Shown here one piece after another: positions 34,901 to 45,829 of a DNA stretch of 64,000 bases. The stretch's first letter is position 1, and each line of letters begins with the position of its first letter. Origin of the DNA: Toxoplasma gondii ME49. Its lineage: Eukaryota > Apicomplexa > Conoidasida > Eucoccidiorida > Sarcocystidae. A program made the translations under genes and the position numbers. The stretch lies in contig NC_031480.1 in NCBI RefSeq assembly GCF_000006565.2, positions 4,713,529-4,777,528 on the forward strand. The letters are read 5' to 3'. The notes beneath the pieces were generated by a model that made no database searches, was not told the DNA's origin, and worked only from the letters and a program-made list of their open reading frames with translations.

Positions 34901-35493
34901 GGCGCGAATTCAGATGCAGTCTGCTGCGAACGAAGGGAAGCAGAGACAGACCCTTTTCGAGGTTCGTAAGAGTCAACAGCGGAGGGAAGAGGGAGATCCG
35001 TTCTTGGCGGTCGTCGCAGTGTCCGCGCGTCCCCAGGAGCAGCAGAGACGAGAAATGCATCGAAGCGTCTCTCCCGTTCAGGGCGTCTCCACAGGAGATC
35101 ACGCAGCAAGCAGGAAAGAGCGAGAAGCTCAGGAAAGGGAAGAAGGTGACGACTGAATTAGTGAGTGAGGTGCATCTTTGTTCTGCGAAAAACCGGGAGA
35201 GATTCGGAAAGCCGCTCGCGCTTCCATGCTTCAGAGAACTGTCTTGCTGTTGCCTTTCACAACGAAATCGAGCTCCACGGGCACTGCAGCTGTGTCGGGA
35301 GAACTGCTGTCGAATCGGGAGCGAGTTTTCTCCTTTTCTGTTCTGTTTTCGCCAGGTCTTCAGGACCATCTCAGCTGAGGAAGGAGTGCGGGGGCTCTTC
35401 AAAGGCGTCGTTCCTCGCATAGGTTTGGGGATATGGCAAACCTTGTTCATGGTGACAGGAGCAAAACTTCTGAAGGAGTCTCTGAACTGGTAG
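31922..35493 (+). CDS. Mitochondrial carrier, Yhm2 citrate/oxoglutarate type
   Basis: Seven exons (31922-31985, 32501-32573, 32743-32875, 33199-33402, 33873-34025, 34863-34961, 35356-35493) join in phase to 287 residues, a normal size for an inner-membrane SLC25 carrier. Three repeats are visible. Repeat 1 has MPFEVWKTRMG (P-x-E-x-x-K), repeat 2 has the degenerate MGPCTYIVTALVT, and repeat 3 has QPFEVARIQMQ (P-x-E-x-x-R). Between them come GGVRAYWRGLAPKLVESASK, GFYSGGTAVAFRQATNWASR and the last GLFKGVVPRIGLGIWQ. This set, and especially the altered second signature, matches yeast Yhm2 and related citrate/2-oxoglutarate exchangers rather than the ADP/ATP or dicarboxylate carriers. The substrate is inferred from family. 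Exon 6 uses a less usual donor (GAG/GTTCGT). ATG 31922 is the first start in frame. Confidence 0.88.
33470..33532. repeat. (TA)n microsatellite in carrier intron 4
   Basis: Alternating T and A with occasional C/G interruptions (CATATATACA-like) over about 60 bases, shortly after the donor of carrier exon 4. Confidence 0.85.
34387..34415. repeat. Short (TA)n microsatellite in carrier intron 5
   Basis: An uninterrupted TATATATA tract with one AAA break, about 25 bases long. Confidence 0.8.
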
Positions 35494-35532
35494 CGAACTG
35501 TCGACGAAGTCCCCAACCTATATAAACACACT

Positions 35533-35600
35533 CATATATATGTATATATTACATATATATATATATGTATATATATACTGACATATATATTGGTATGCAT
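35533..35600. repeat. (TA)n microsatellite downstream of carrier gene
   Basis: Interrupted TATATA/TATGTATA tract starting about 40 bases past the carrier stop codon, probably within the 3' UTR. Confidence 0.8.
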
Positions 35601-36215
35601 ATATCTTTATGTGGCGTTAAGTGCATATGAATGTACCTGCATGTCTTTGGATGCATGCAGACCCACACCTGTTTCGGCAGAAGATCCAAGAGGATCGAGT
35701 GTGACTGTTGCTCGGGTGTGGAGTGTATTTGCGAGTGGAGTTTTACCCTCTCTCGCTTTGAGAATGGAAGAGACACCGGCAAATCACGTTCAGGAAACGT
35801 ACATGGAGAGCGAACAGCGTCTCCATGTGCTCGGGGCTGCTGCTCTGAGACGCGTAGAGCTGTTGCTGTTTTATCCATTTTGGCCTCCTTTGTCGGGGGA
35901 TCTGCGGTGCGGAGGCTTCGCTGTGTGCGTGGATCCGCTCGAGAAAACCGTGGACGGCTTGCCTCTGAGATCCTTCCTTCCACTCGGATCTGCATCGAAC
36001 GAAGTTCGCAGTCCTCATGTGGTGAACTACCGTGCTGGGAACGCGTCGAGAGATGCTGCAAGTTTCCTGCTTTCAGGTTGCCAGTTGCAGAGTCATCTCG
36101 CGTCAGGGATGCTCGAAAAACTCGTTTCACAGTCAAGCGATGCATACCCCGGCGTAACGTCCTCAACAATTCGAGGTTCCAAATGGACGCCGGGAGTCAA
36201 TGATATCTTTGTTAT

Positions 36216-36266
36216 ATAAACATATATGCATATATATATATATATGTGCCTATGTGTATATATATC

Positions 36267-36297
<31 letters not shown>

Positions 36298-36305
36298 ATA
36301 TGTAT
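36216..36305. repeat. (TA)n microsatellite
   Basis: About 90 bases of TATATA with TATG and TATC interruptions, intergenic. Confidence 0.85.
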
Positions 36306-38682
36306 GTATAGACGATTTGAGTTCTTGTTATCGGTAGGTGTATTCCACAAGCATATAATGTTGAATTACTGGGTCTTGGTTTCAATTTTTCCGAGAAACA
36401 GGCTATGAGAAGAACTCACCACAACAGTGTACGCGGAAAGCCAGTTCCGGTGTTTTGAAGTGTGCGGCACTCAGTAAGGGGGTGTCGAACGGGAGAGGCA
36501 CTGGATTTGCCGGTTGTTTCTTCGGAAGCGACTGAGAAGTTGAAGTCGACCTGTGCGTCTTTCGCTCTCGCTGGAGGGAGTCCCTGTCTTCCGCCTCTCG
36601 TGACAGGGGGGTAAAGAGGTAGTACACAAGAGAGGTAGCTGCCGGTGTGAAAAGGTAGACACTGCGTTGTTTTCTACAGTGTAGGTCCCGAAGGCGGTTC
36701 TAGCAACCAACGTGTCGGGAGAGCGAGTTTCTTCTCTTTTCGTAACAATGTGTACAGGGAGTGACGCGTTTTTTGTGTCGGTTCTTGCTGTGATGGCAAG
36801 AGAAAACTTTTGAACTCAACCGCAAGCAGGGCTTGAGGGCGCCGAGCTGACGCTCTCCTCTTTCCTTCTGAAAATGGCTTCGCTGCGCTGCTCGCAACAA
36901 TCCAGAGCACTCGATGTGCACAGCGACACCAATTGTATTCCACTTCGACTCATTCACCTAAATCTCTTTTTCACGTGCGTTTCGATTGTGCTAGCGAAAC
37001 TGTCGAATTCGCATTCGTCGGCATTTCTTTCGATGCGTGTTCACAGTGACTTCATATACAGACCAATGCCGCCACGGTGACCGAGTGCGTACCTCCGGCC
37101 ATGGAAATAAAGAGCGCTGTGTCATTTTTGCGTTCTTCCATCCCCGATTCTCCCTTTTTTTCCTCCAGTCTCGTTTGACTCTCTGGTTGAGTTCCTTTTT
37201 CTCTTTCGCGACACCCCTGTCCGGCTCGCCGGATTGTCCAGATCGTCGCGGAGTCCTGTGAGTCGATTAACACCGGATCAAGGCGCATGCTCGCAGAAAG
37301 TGAAGAGTGTCGCGTTCTTCTCGCGGAAGCCTCCCGACCAGAAAGCTTGCTTGAGACAGAGTCGGTCGATTGTTCACAGAAAACACAAATCTGCAGGTTT
37401 TCCTGCCGTCGAGAGACTGAAATGCAGAAATTGCAGGATCGGCCGGTATCGTTAGGATACGCAAACTCATCCTGCAGTTTCCAACCCTCTGTTGCAACTC
37501 TGGAAGAGTCTCTCGTGGCCGGGAGAGGGAAACGAGCTCCCTCCGTGACGGTGGACTGGCCGCACAGTTCACAGTTCAAAGGACAGTGTGCTGCAGAGAA
37601 AAGAAGGGATTTGCCGGCAAGTTCGCTTTCATGTCAGCACGAGCACGTGAGGGTACGTTGCCGAGAAAGGCTTAAACAGCGACGCCGGGAAAAACGAGAC
37701 CTGCTGCTCTCTAAAACACACGAACAGCGAGAAACGGCTCTACTTTACACACGCTGCGCAATGAGTCGTTGCCTGGAGAGAGAAACGGCTTATTCACAGG
37801 AACACAAAAACTACTCAAACGTCCATTGTAAGTTTTCATAGAGATATTGTAATCCATGAATAAAGGGACCATCCCCAACTCCGCTACGTGTTAATCACAG
37901 AGCTACAAAAAGATCTGAAAATTCCGTTTCCTGTCTCCCCTCCCAGTGACAAGAAACGGTTCTCGACTTTAACTGCTTATTTCACTGAACAAGATGGATT
38001 GCTTTAAATTCCACGGTTGAACTGTGCAGGCGGAACGTCCTAAGGAGACAGAGCACTGAAGAAAATCCTCAGGAATCTGGCGACGCCGTTCGCCGGCTCT
38101 CTTCTAAATGGCAACTGGAGGCATCAGCGCAAGCATTCTACCCCCGCGTCAGATGCTGAAAGCGCCCATGGTGCGGAAGAACAGTTTCTCTTAAGAAACT
38201 CGACAAATCTCGCGTGAAGTCCACCCACCTTGGGAGTGGTTTGCTTTTCAACCTTCAAGCGCAAGGTGAACTGGCGTGTACTTCGCGCGGCAACCGCGTG
38301 TGTTGTGTCGAAGTGCCTGCCGAGCGAGTCCGTTGAAGAGAAAGGGCTGTTCCTCTGCCTTTGCCTCGTTTCCCTCCACTTCAGTCGTCCAGTGAAAGAA
38401 AGTCGACCGAAGAAAATCCAGCAAAATCCCTGCATGCACACGGTTGTCTTTTGACTGTCGTGCGTGTCCAGCGGAGACCAGCTGTAGAAGTCGCTGTATC
38501 TCGACGATACACGAGACAGCTTTTTTCCTCATTTGAGAACTCGAACACCCCGGAAAGGCAGAGGGATTTCCCCAGTTACTCCTCGAGGCAGAGGCGTGCG
38601 TCCTCGCTGTGGCAGAAAAGTTCCTTTTCGCGATTTGGTTCCTTCTTTGCCCGCAAGACATCGCTGGCAGGTCGGCTTTCAG

Positions 38683-38701
38683 CACACACACACACACACA
38701 C
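38683..38701. repeat. (CA)n microsatellite
   Basis: About nine CA units in a row, 0.5 kb upstream of the GATD1-like start codon. Confidence 0.85.
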
Positions 38702-39212
38702 ATTCGATTGTGCAGAACATCCCACCGTTTAGAAGGAAGTCTTTTTTCGTGTCCTGCTTTTTACGGGCTTCCTCGTCCATCGAATCACCGTTTTTGTCCG
38801 GTAACAACGACCTTGGCTTGTGTCTGGTCACTCGAAAAGTTGCCGTTCCTTCTACCCCCCTGGCCGTCTCTCGTCTTTCTCCGTTTCGATACCGGAGCTT
38901 CTGCTGCATCTCAAGCGTTTCCTATTCCTTTTCTTGAGGCAGAATTCCTGGAGAGAGGCAGTCGCCGGAAGTTCGCAGAGTCTCCTCCATCCGACGGGTC
39001 GGAGGACCCCGGCGTCGCCGGCCACCGCGAGTGCCGGCTGCCTCCCTCGTCGTTTTTTCGCGTTTTTCCTCTGGGCGCGTGTTTTCTTAGCTTCGCAGAG
39101 AACCGCGCAGAGAAACTTCGCCGGTCGGACCCTCGCGTCCTGCTCATGTGTGACGAGAACCTTCCCTCTACCGCCGCAGACGAAACTCGCCGTCAACCGC
39201 TCCGTCCCCAAA

Positions 39213-42033
39213 ATGAGGGCAGTCGCCGCGCCCACGCCGTCGCCTTTCTCTTCGGTTCTCCTCGTTCTATCCTCGGAGAAACGCCTCCACTTGCAGAAGC
39301 CGTCCTCGGGAGGCTCTTCTCTCTCCTCAGAGAATGAAGCCGGACGCGCCTCGCTCGAGTTCCTCGCCGACGCCGGCATGCCGCTCGCCTCGCTGCTGGC
39401 GATACACTCCATTTTGACCAGCAGCGGCCTCTCCTACCAGATTGCGACTCCTGCTGGCGCGCCGCCGTCGATCTGTAGCTTCGACTCGCTCTCGGATCTG
39501 GACGCGAGTTGTCTGCCGAGCGCCCTCCTCGAGAAGCTGAAGACCCCCCTCCCCGTCCGAAGCGTCGCACTCGAGCACTTTGGTGGCGTCCTTTTTCCTC
39601 ACTCACTCGGCGCAGCCGTGGACCTCTTCAACAGCTCTGCGCTCGGCGCCTTGGTGCACTCGCTGTCGGCCGACAAAGTCGTCTGCAGCATCGGCTATGG
39701 AGGCTTCGCTCTCGCTGCGAAGAGACCGTCCGGTCTCAGAGAAGACAGCGCTGCTTCCAGAAACAAAGCGAGAGGTAAATAGACCAGGGACAACTCGTTC
39801 CGCCCAGAGGCTGACAAAGCGAAAACGCGCTGCCCTGCGACCTGCGCATTCCCTTGCTCTGTCTCTGGTCGAACGCATCTGCTGATTCAACAGTTCGATG
39901 GGGGCAGAAAGCCGTGTCATTTGAACTCCACTGTAATGTACACACACCTGTTTAGAAATGTATCTACATGTGTCTCTATGTGTATATATATTTGTAGATA
40001 GATAGAGATTTATAGATGCGTTTGTGTCTGTGTCTGTGCTTATATAGATGTACATGTTCCTGTGCATTTCAAAACCGTGTGGCGTCGCGTAAAAAGGCAG
40101 ATGCACAGAGGTGCGTTCCACTGCGTTTTTTCTTCGACTGTCGATGCCAGTGAACAGCGACGACATATGCGAATGGGAGAAACGGGAGAAACGTTTCAGT
40201 CACCAGTTTTACAGCATGTCTGCTCACTCCTTGCATTTCCATCCCCCGGAGTGTTTCTGTGAAGCCTCTGTGTGCTTCACGCTCTTTTGTGTCTCAGGAG
40301 GAGGCTCTTCTTTTCCCTTTGTCAACTACACATTGACGGGGATCAGTCCGTTCGACGAATGCCGCTACCCGTTCTTTGGACATCTGCCCTGCATGCTTCA
40401 AGAGCTGCTGGAGAGTCTGGGCGCCACATTCGCCTCCTTCGAGTGTATAGACACCCCAGGAATGGTGGTAGACCGCAATCTGGTCTCGGGCGCCAACGAC
40501 GCGAGCACCCCTCTCTGCGTGCAAACGTTCGCCCTTTTGCTGTGCTGTCGAAACGCGAGTTTCCTTGCGGAGAAGAACGCAGAGCGCGAGGCGCAGCATC
40601 TGCGGGAGACGCGGGAGCGTCTGGGCTCTCTGGCTGTGCCTTCACGAGCGAAACGCGAATCGGAAGAAGCGCAGCAGTGGGAGGCGGTAGGGAGTCTTGC
40701 TCAGCGTCTAGCTGGCGAGGCGTCGCTGACGACTGGAAAGGAAAACAACTGCAGAGTTTCGCCACGGAACGACCCCCGACGGGCAGCCCCTCGAGGTGTA
40801 TGTACACCCGAAGCAGCTGCTGGAAAAGGTGAGGGGTGTGGGGAAACCAGTTTCTGCCGATTCGAGGCAGACGTCCAAGAGCAGAGAGAGAAACACGGTA
40901 GAGAGTCACGTCCCAGCTCTGCGAGGAGTCTCGCTGATTTGTCGGCAGAGAACCTTGGACGCAGCGGTGCTTCGGCGACAGGAGAGGCGCCGACTCCAGT
41001 CGAAGAGACGCCCGACGCATGGGGAGGCTTTCAGCGCTCTGAGAGGACGCCTGAAGTGAGCGCGTCCACGAACTCTCAGGACGGCAACTCGGATGCCTGC
41101 GTCGATGCTGAGACGACGAGATGCCGCAGGCCTCTTGCCTTTTCAGAGGCGCTTGGTCAAAGGCCAGAACTTTCCAAGAGTTGCCAAGCGACTTTGCTTG
41201 ACGTTTCCACGGAGAGTCGAGCGAGCGCGAGCGAAGGTCTTCCAAATGCAGCCAGGCCTTTCCCTCGCGCTTCAGCTTTCGACAGCAGTCTCGATGTCGC
41301 GTTGCAGAGGCCTCGAGAAGTCGACGCGCGGCGCGCGCAACCCGCAGATGTCTCCGCGGAAGACGGGGGCGTCTCTGTGCCTCAGTCGACTCAGCGACTC
41401 GGCGAGACAAATACGTTCGCCTCGCGCATGCGTTCGGAACTTGAGCCTGTGGCGTTTTCCTGGGTGTCCGGAAGCGGTGACGACGCCGTGGTCCGCAGGC
41501 CGTCGACAGAGAAAGATGCCGCGCAGAGTGCATGGAGAGCGGAGTCAAAGACGTCTGTCGGTGCCGGCTCTCAGGAGTGGAGTGCTTTGCAAGCAGAGAA
41601 AGCTGTGTGTGAGAACGCGCGCTCTGGCGGCGGCGCTTTCCAGTTTCTTGATCCGCAAGCGTTCTCGCCTTTCGCGCGTGGCGAGGACGACGCACAGCTT
41701 GCGACCGACGGGGCTTTCGTCTCAGCGGGTGACCGCGGATTCGTTTCTCTGGAGAAAGGCGAGAACTCGAGCACCGTCACGAGCTCAGCGGTCGCTGCTG
41801 GGGTCTTCAGTCTTCCTGGCGGAAGCCGCGCAGAAGAACACAGCCCTGGGAGAGACAGCTGGGCAGGCTGCGAGCTCGAAGAAGATCTGTTTTCTTTCAC
41901 TGCCAGCACGAAGGAGCGGGAACCAAAAGCGACAGAGGAGAAGACGGCAAACGTCTTTGCGAGCGCGTTCCCTGAGCAAGATCTCTTTCAAATGCACCGG
42001 GCGGGTGCACCCGCGGAAGTTTTCCGGCCCTAA
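39213..42033 (+). CDS. GATD1-like DJ-1/PfpI-fold protein with long C-terminal extension
   Basis: Two exons, 39213-39774 and 40298-42033, join in phase 1 to 765 residues. Residues of about 8-276 resemble human GATD1 (PDDC1), a class I glutamine-amidotransferase-like domain: LSYQIATPAGAPP aligns with LQVATPGGK; EHFGGVLFPHSLGAAVDL with the buried strand and turn; KVVCSIGYGGFAL with the nucleophile elbow; NYTLTG with the SYSLTG turn; DRNLVSGAND and the final strand FALLLCC with the GATD1 C-terminus. The elbow has no cysteine (SIGYGG), so amidase or deglycase activity is doubtful. About 490 further residues are Ser/Glu/Ala/Arg-rich and probably disordered. ATG 39213 has the strong CCCAAAATGA context and is the first in-frame ATG. 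Another 3' exon after about 42290 cannot be excluded. The domain call is from remembered homology; biological role unknown. Confidence 0.8.
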
Positions 42034-44696
42034 AAAGCGAACAAGGACGTGGAAAGGATCCGAGGAAACTGTGGGAGGAGGGACAGCGTGCGACGTCGAC
42101 GCTGAAGCGAGAAGGTGGAATCCGTGGTAGATGCTTTCAAAAGTCTTCGCGGGCGGGAGGCCTTGTCGCTGTAAAAACGGACTGGCCAGATTCGCATTCA
42201 GATGGTCTTCACGCTCTGCTTGACTGTTCGCTGGTTTCTTCGAAAGACTCTCGCTGTGTCGTCGTCTCTTTTCAGAGGGCGACTACACAGCGAAGTTGTC
42301 CACGATTCACAGCTGTTCTGCGCTCATCCCAAACGTCACTTCGCGGACGAAAGATTCAGAGGATTCAGAGGGTGATCTCCCAGAGGGGAACGGAGTTGAC
42401 GAAAAGTCCGAAACTCCAGGCTGCGTCTCGAGCCGTTTCTGCGAAAGACAACCGCTACAGGGACAAGAGACGCAGCGAAAAAGCAAAGGATTTTTTCGCG
42501 GCGAAGCGACGCATGAGATGTCAACTTGTGTACCGAAGAGATGGAGAGGAGTTTCCAGGAAATACTGGACCTGTGTTTAGCACCTGAAGACGTGGAAGTT
42601 GTGGGTTGTCTGTCTCGCGTGGAGAGCTGACGCGACAGAAACTACAAAAGATGTTTTAGAGTTGGATTTCACCTCTCCATTTTCAAGAAAGGGAAGGCTT
42701 CAAGGTACATGGACATCGCTTCTTTTAATTGAACTGCGCCTGAAAAGAGGAGCGTCTTTAGAGAATTTACAGGTGAAAGTTTTGATTTTTAAAACTCTTT
42801 AGAAAATATCCCAACGTCTCGGTCACCACTTCTCTTGGCCTGTACACACAAACAGAAGTTGAGCACACAAGGAGCCAGACGATCCTCGGAACGAAGAGGT
42901 CGCCTTACTTTCGCGAACTAACGGATTGAACAGGAATCTCACAGAAAAGTCCCGTTTCCTTGTTTCCCTAAATTCACCAAATAGTCTTTAAGAAGGAACC
43001 CACGAATCCACCTGATACGCTTTACGCGTTGTAACTTGGGAGACCGTAGGGATCTCTCGAAGTACCGCGGCTCGACAGTTAACATGATGACGAACATTGA
43101 AGAGATTTTTGGAGTCGCTCCGGGCATCCTTAATTCATGGTAGACGAGAACCTCTGACTCCGAAAGAGACTGGTATAAAGATGTTCGCATATCCATGAGG
43201 AACGCGGTTACGCGGGATTTGCGTTGACAGGTGGAATCTTTCGCAGAGCAGTCACACAAAAGGGCCTTCGTTTTTCGCGATATTTCCACGCTAGAAAGGA
43301 CGGAAGCTCTCGATTGAGGAAATCCGATTTGGGAATAGCATGAACCTTCGACAGAATACTCACGCGGAAGACTTCACAAAAGCAAACGTGAACGACAGCG
43401 TGGGGTTGCATGCCGTCGAGAACCTGAAGCCAGTTCCGCTTGAAGAGCATTGCATGTTTCGAAAGGCAAGACAAAGCTCGAGAGGCACTTGCGGCGACAA
43501 GGACGGGAAAGGAGGAAGCATCCCTCGAAACAGGCACCACTTTGCATATCTTCTATTTACATTCAGATGACTCGAGCTACCCTGCACGTATAAATGCGAC
43601 ACAGACGGAGTTCACCAACGCTTGAATATCTTACTATATAAATACGTACACACAAACATACATCATATATGTAGACGTGATATATACAAATATACATATA
43701 TGTACACACATGTAGTATATATATATATATATATAAACATGTATATGAATAGGTGAATTGTCCCCTCGAGAAAGATGGGGATGCAGCACTTGCGATGAGT
43801 CCGCATTTCACTTCGCAGGATAGCGAGTCTTTCAGTTTACAGCGTGTACCGTAGGTCGTTGACTTTTAAGTACTTTTTGGGAAACCCGAGAGAGAAGTGC
43901 CACGGTAGTCAGGCGTCGCAAGTTTCACTTTTTTGTGGTACCGTAAGGGGGAACTCGAGTAGATATGGATGCATTTCATCGTCTGAAAACGTTCGGCCGG
44001 CTCCACGTTCCGCTAGGGGTGAACGTGGAGGGTGTGTGTCTGTTCGCGTTTCCGTTTCGGTTCGGTTTCAAGTGGGGATGCGCTGATGCCGTGGTAGTCT
44101 CATTCAGGGAACTGACTTTCTCGCATGAATCAAGGTCTCTACTTCCACGGGTTTCAGGCCAACGTTGTTTCGAGAATTCTGTGACTCCCTCAACACTGTG
44201 CGACAACAGCGGCTCGTGGCGAGGAGGCTCTCAGAACTCTCTGCGTTTCGAACTTCCGAAATGCTCGTTTCTCTAAACGCAGGAAGGAGTGTGGGCGTCA
44301 CCCCCGTGAGCAACGCGTCGCGGCCGGCGCTGCAGTTGTTGTCACTTGAACAGTGCAGGAGGCGCCGCGAGGGTCACTCCTTCTCGCAGCGTTCTTCGTA
44401 CAAACGCTTGAGGTGAGTTTTGCAAAGACAAGAAGTTCAGATACGCGCCCACGGTGGACCGGCGCCAGCAGACAGCAAGACTCTTTCTTTTTCGCGGGTC
44501 ACTCTCGCCTCCCCTCCTCCACTTCACACGGCCACAGATGCACAGATTTACAAACGCCTGTGGGTTTTCTGGAGAGTGTTTTTTTCCTCCACTGTTTGAC
44601 CGCGTTTCTCGTCTCCCCTTCGTCCAGCTGTCGAGGCTCCGGAGTTACATGGCAAGCGACGGCGGCACGCTCGTCACTGACGGCGGCGTTCAGCTT
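42034..44696. other. Convergent spacer between GATD1-like and ATP synthase c genes
   Basis: It contains the 3' flanks of two genes that end towards each other. A (TA)n tract lies at about 43660-43740. Small ORFs (up to 116 codons, minus strand 42939-43289) lack support. Confidence 0.45.
43660..43740. repeat. (TA)n microsatellite
   Basis: Interrupted TATATA/TACATA tract of about 80 bases in the spacer. Confidence 0.8.
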
Positions 44697-45829
44697 TTAA
44701 GAGTAGAGCAGGACGGCACTCATCAGGACGCAAATGATGCCGAGGAACTCGAGAAACCCCATGCCAATCAGTGTGTAGGTGAACAAATCCTCCTTGATCG
44801 ACGGATTGCGAGCGGTGCCGGAAACAAGAGCAGCAAAGAGAGACCCGATACCTTGCGCAACACCGCCGACGGACATCAGAGCAATGGCGGCGCTAAGACT
44901 TGCGACTCCTGCGTCGTAGCGAGCTCCAACTTGCATCGCGTACGGATTCTGGCGGGTCATCGCCGGTTGCTGCAAACACACGCACAGGTTGTGAGGTCGA
45001 GAAAGTTGCGTTCACAGAAGAACGGTGTGGGTTGCTTCCAAACACAGAGATTGTTGCCCGCGACAGCTGTCTCTGTCTCTCCCCGTACTCTGCGGCCCTT
45101 GAAACCTCGCTGTCGGACGGCGTCTACAGTTCCCACGAAAAACTCATCTTTCGACTGTGCGAGCGAAACTCTCGAACGACGCCGTTTCTATTTCGTGCAC
45201 CCCAAAGGCGGAACCACCCGCGTCGCACACTCTCTCTCGCGCCTGCTGCAGGGAGCAGTAAAACGCGCGTTGTGGAGAACTCGGACGCTCGTGTTTCCCC
45301 GCCGTTCTTTTCGAAGCGAAACAGACACAGGACGGCGTCAATTGCCTTCCTCGAAAACCAGTGTCGTCCTAAACGAAAAATCCGCCGGCAAACGTCGTCT
45401 CCACGCCACCCGCGCGAGCACGGTTGCCCTGAAAACGCCCTTTCCGAACAGGGTGCCAGTGTCTCTGCCTTCCGTTGCCCTTCCCGAGAAACACACGAAG
45501 AAAAAACGCCTTTGACTGGCGCTTCGTGGTCAAAAACTCGCGTTTTCCACAGCGACTCTCTGCTTGTCGCCCCTCCTAGCTGGAGCCTTTTGCGTGCGCA
45601 CCTGCGTGGGGACCAGGGCACTGGCGATTCTCTGATTGCAGTGGACGGGGGTGTGTTTCTGGAAGAGGGGGGACTGAGAGAAGTTTCTGCTGGGAGAGAA
45701 GAAGAATTTCTGCGAAGAAAACTGCGAAAATCCTGCAGAGCTGAAGCTCTGGCGAGAGAGGAGTCCCGGCAGCGCCTCGCGCGCGGGGGCAGCCTTCAGG
45801 GCTGAGAGAGACAGTCGAGAGAAAAACAT
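44697..45829 (-). CDS. ATP9: Mitochondrial F-type ATP synthase subunit c
   Basis: Proteolipid of the membrane rotor ring of mitochondrial ATP synthase. In apicomplexans it is nuclear-encoded with a cleavable presequence. Exons in transcript order are 45829-45602 and 44969-44697, with phase 0 at the junction, giving 166 residues. Exon 1 (76 codons) is almost entirely presequence: Phe/Ser/Arg/Lys-rich and without acidic residues apart from one Glu. Exon 2 carries the two-helix hairpin. Helix 1 is AGVASLSAAIALMSVGG followed by GIGSLFAALVSG; the matrix loop is ARNPSIKEDLF, close to the universal ARNPSLKQQLF. Helix 2 is IGMGFLEFLGIICVLMS, with the proton-binding carboxylate at Glu150. ATG 45829 has the context CACAAAATGTT, matching the preferred start context here. 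An upstream in-frame ORF to 46120 is likely 5' UTR. Confidence 0.95.

Larger units (their letters stand above)
35494..39212. other. Intergenic spacer, carrier 3' flank to GATD1-like 5' flank
   Basis: It contains (TA)n tracts at about 35533-35600 and 36216-36305 and a (CA)n run at 38683-38701. Two + strand ORFs (35590-36219 and 37287-37841; 209 and 184 codons) have no motif or clear splice context, so I do not call them genes. Sequence just upstream of 39213 is open in the GATD1-like frame for 131 codons but lacks an ATG. Confidence 0.45.

Noticed and set aside
35590..36219. 209-codon + strand ORF just after the carrier gene
   Set aside because: It starts in a (TA)n tract and ends in another, with no motif; more likely carrier 3' UTR and spacer.
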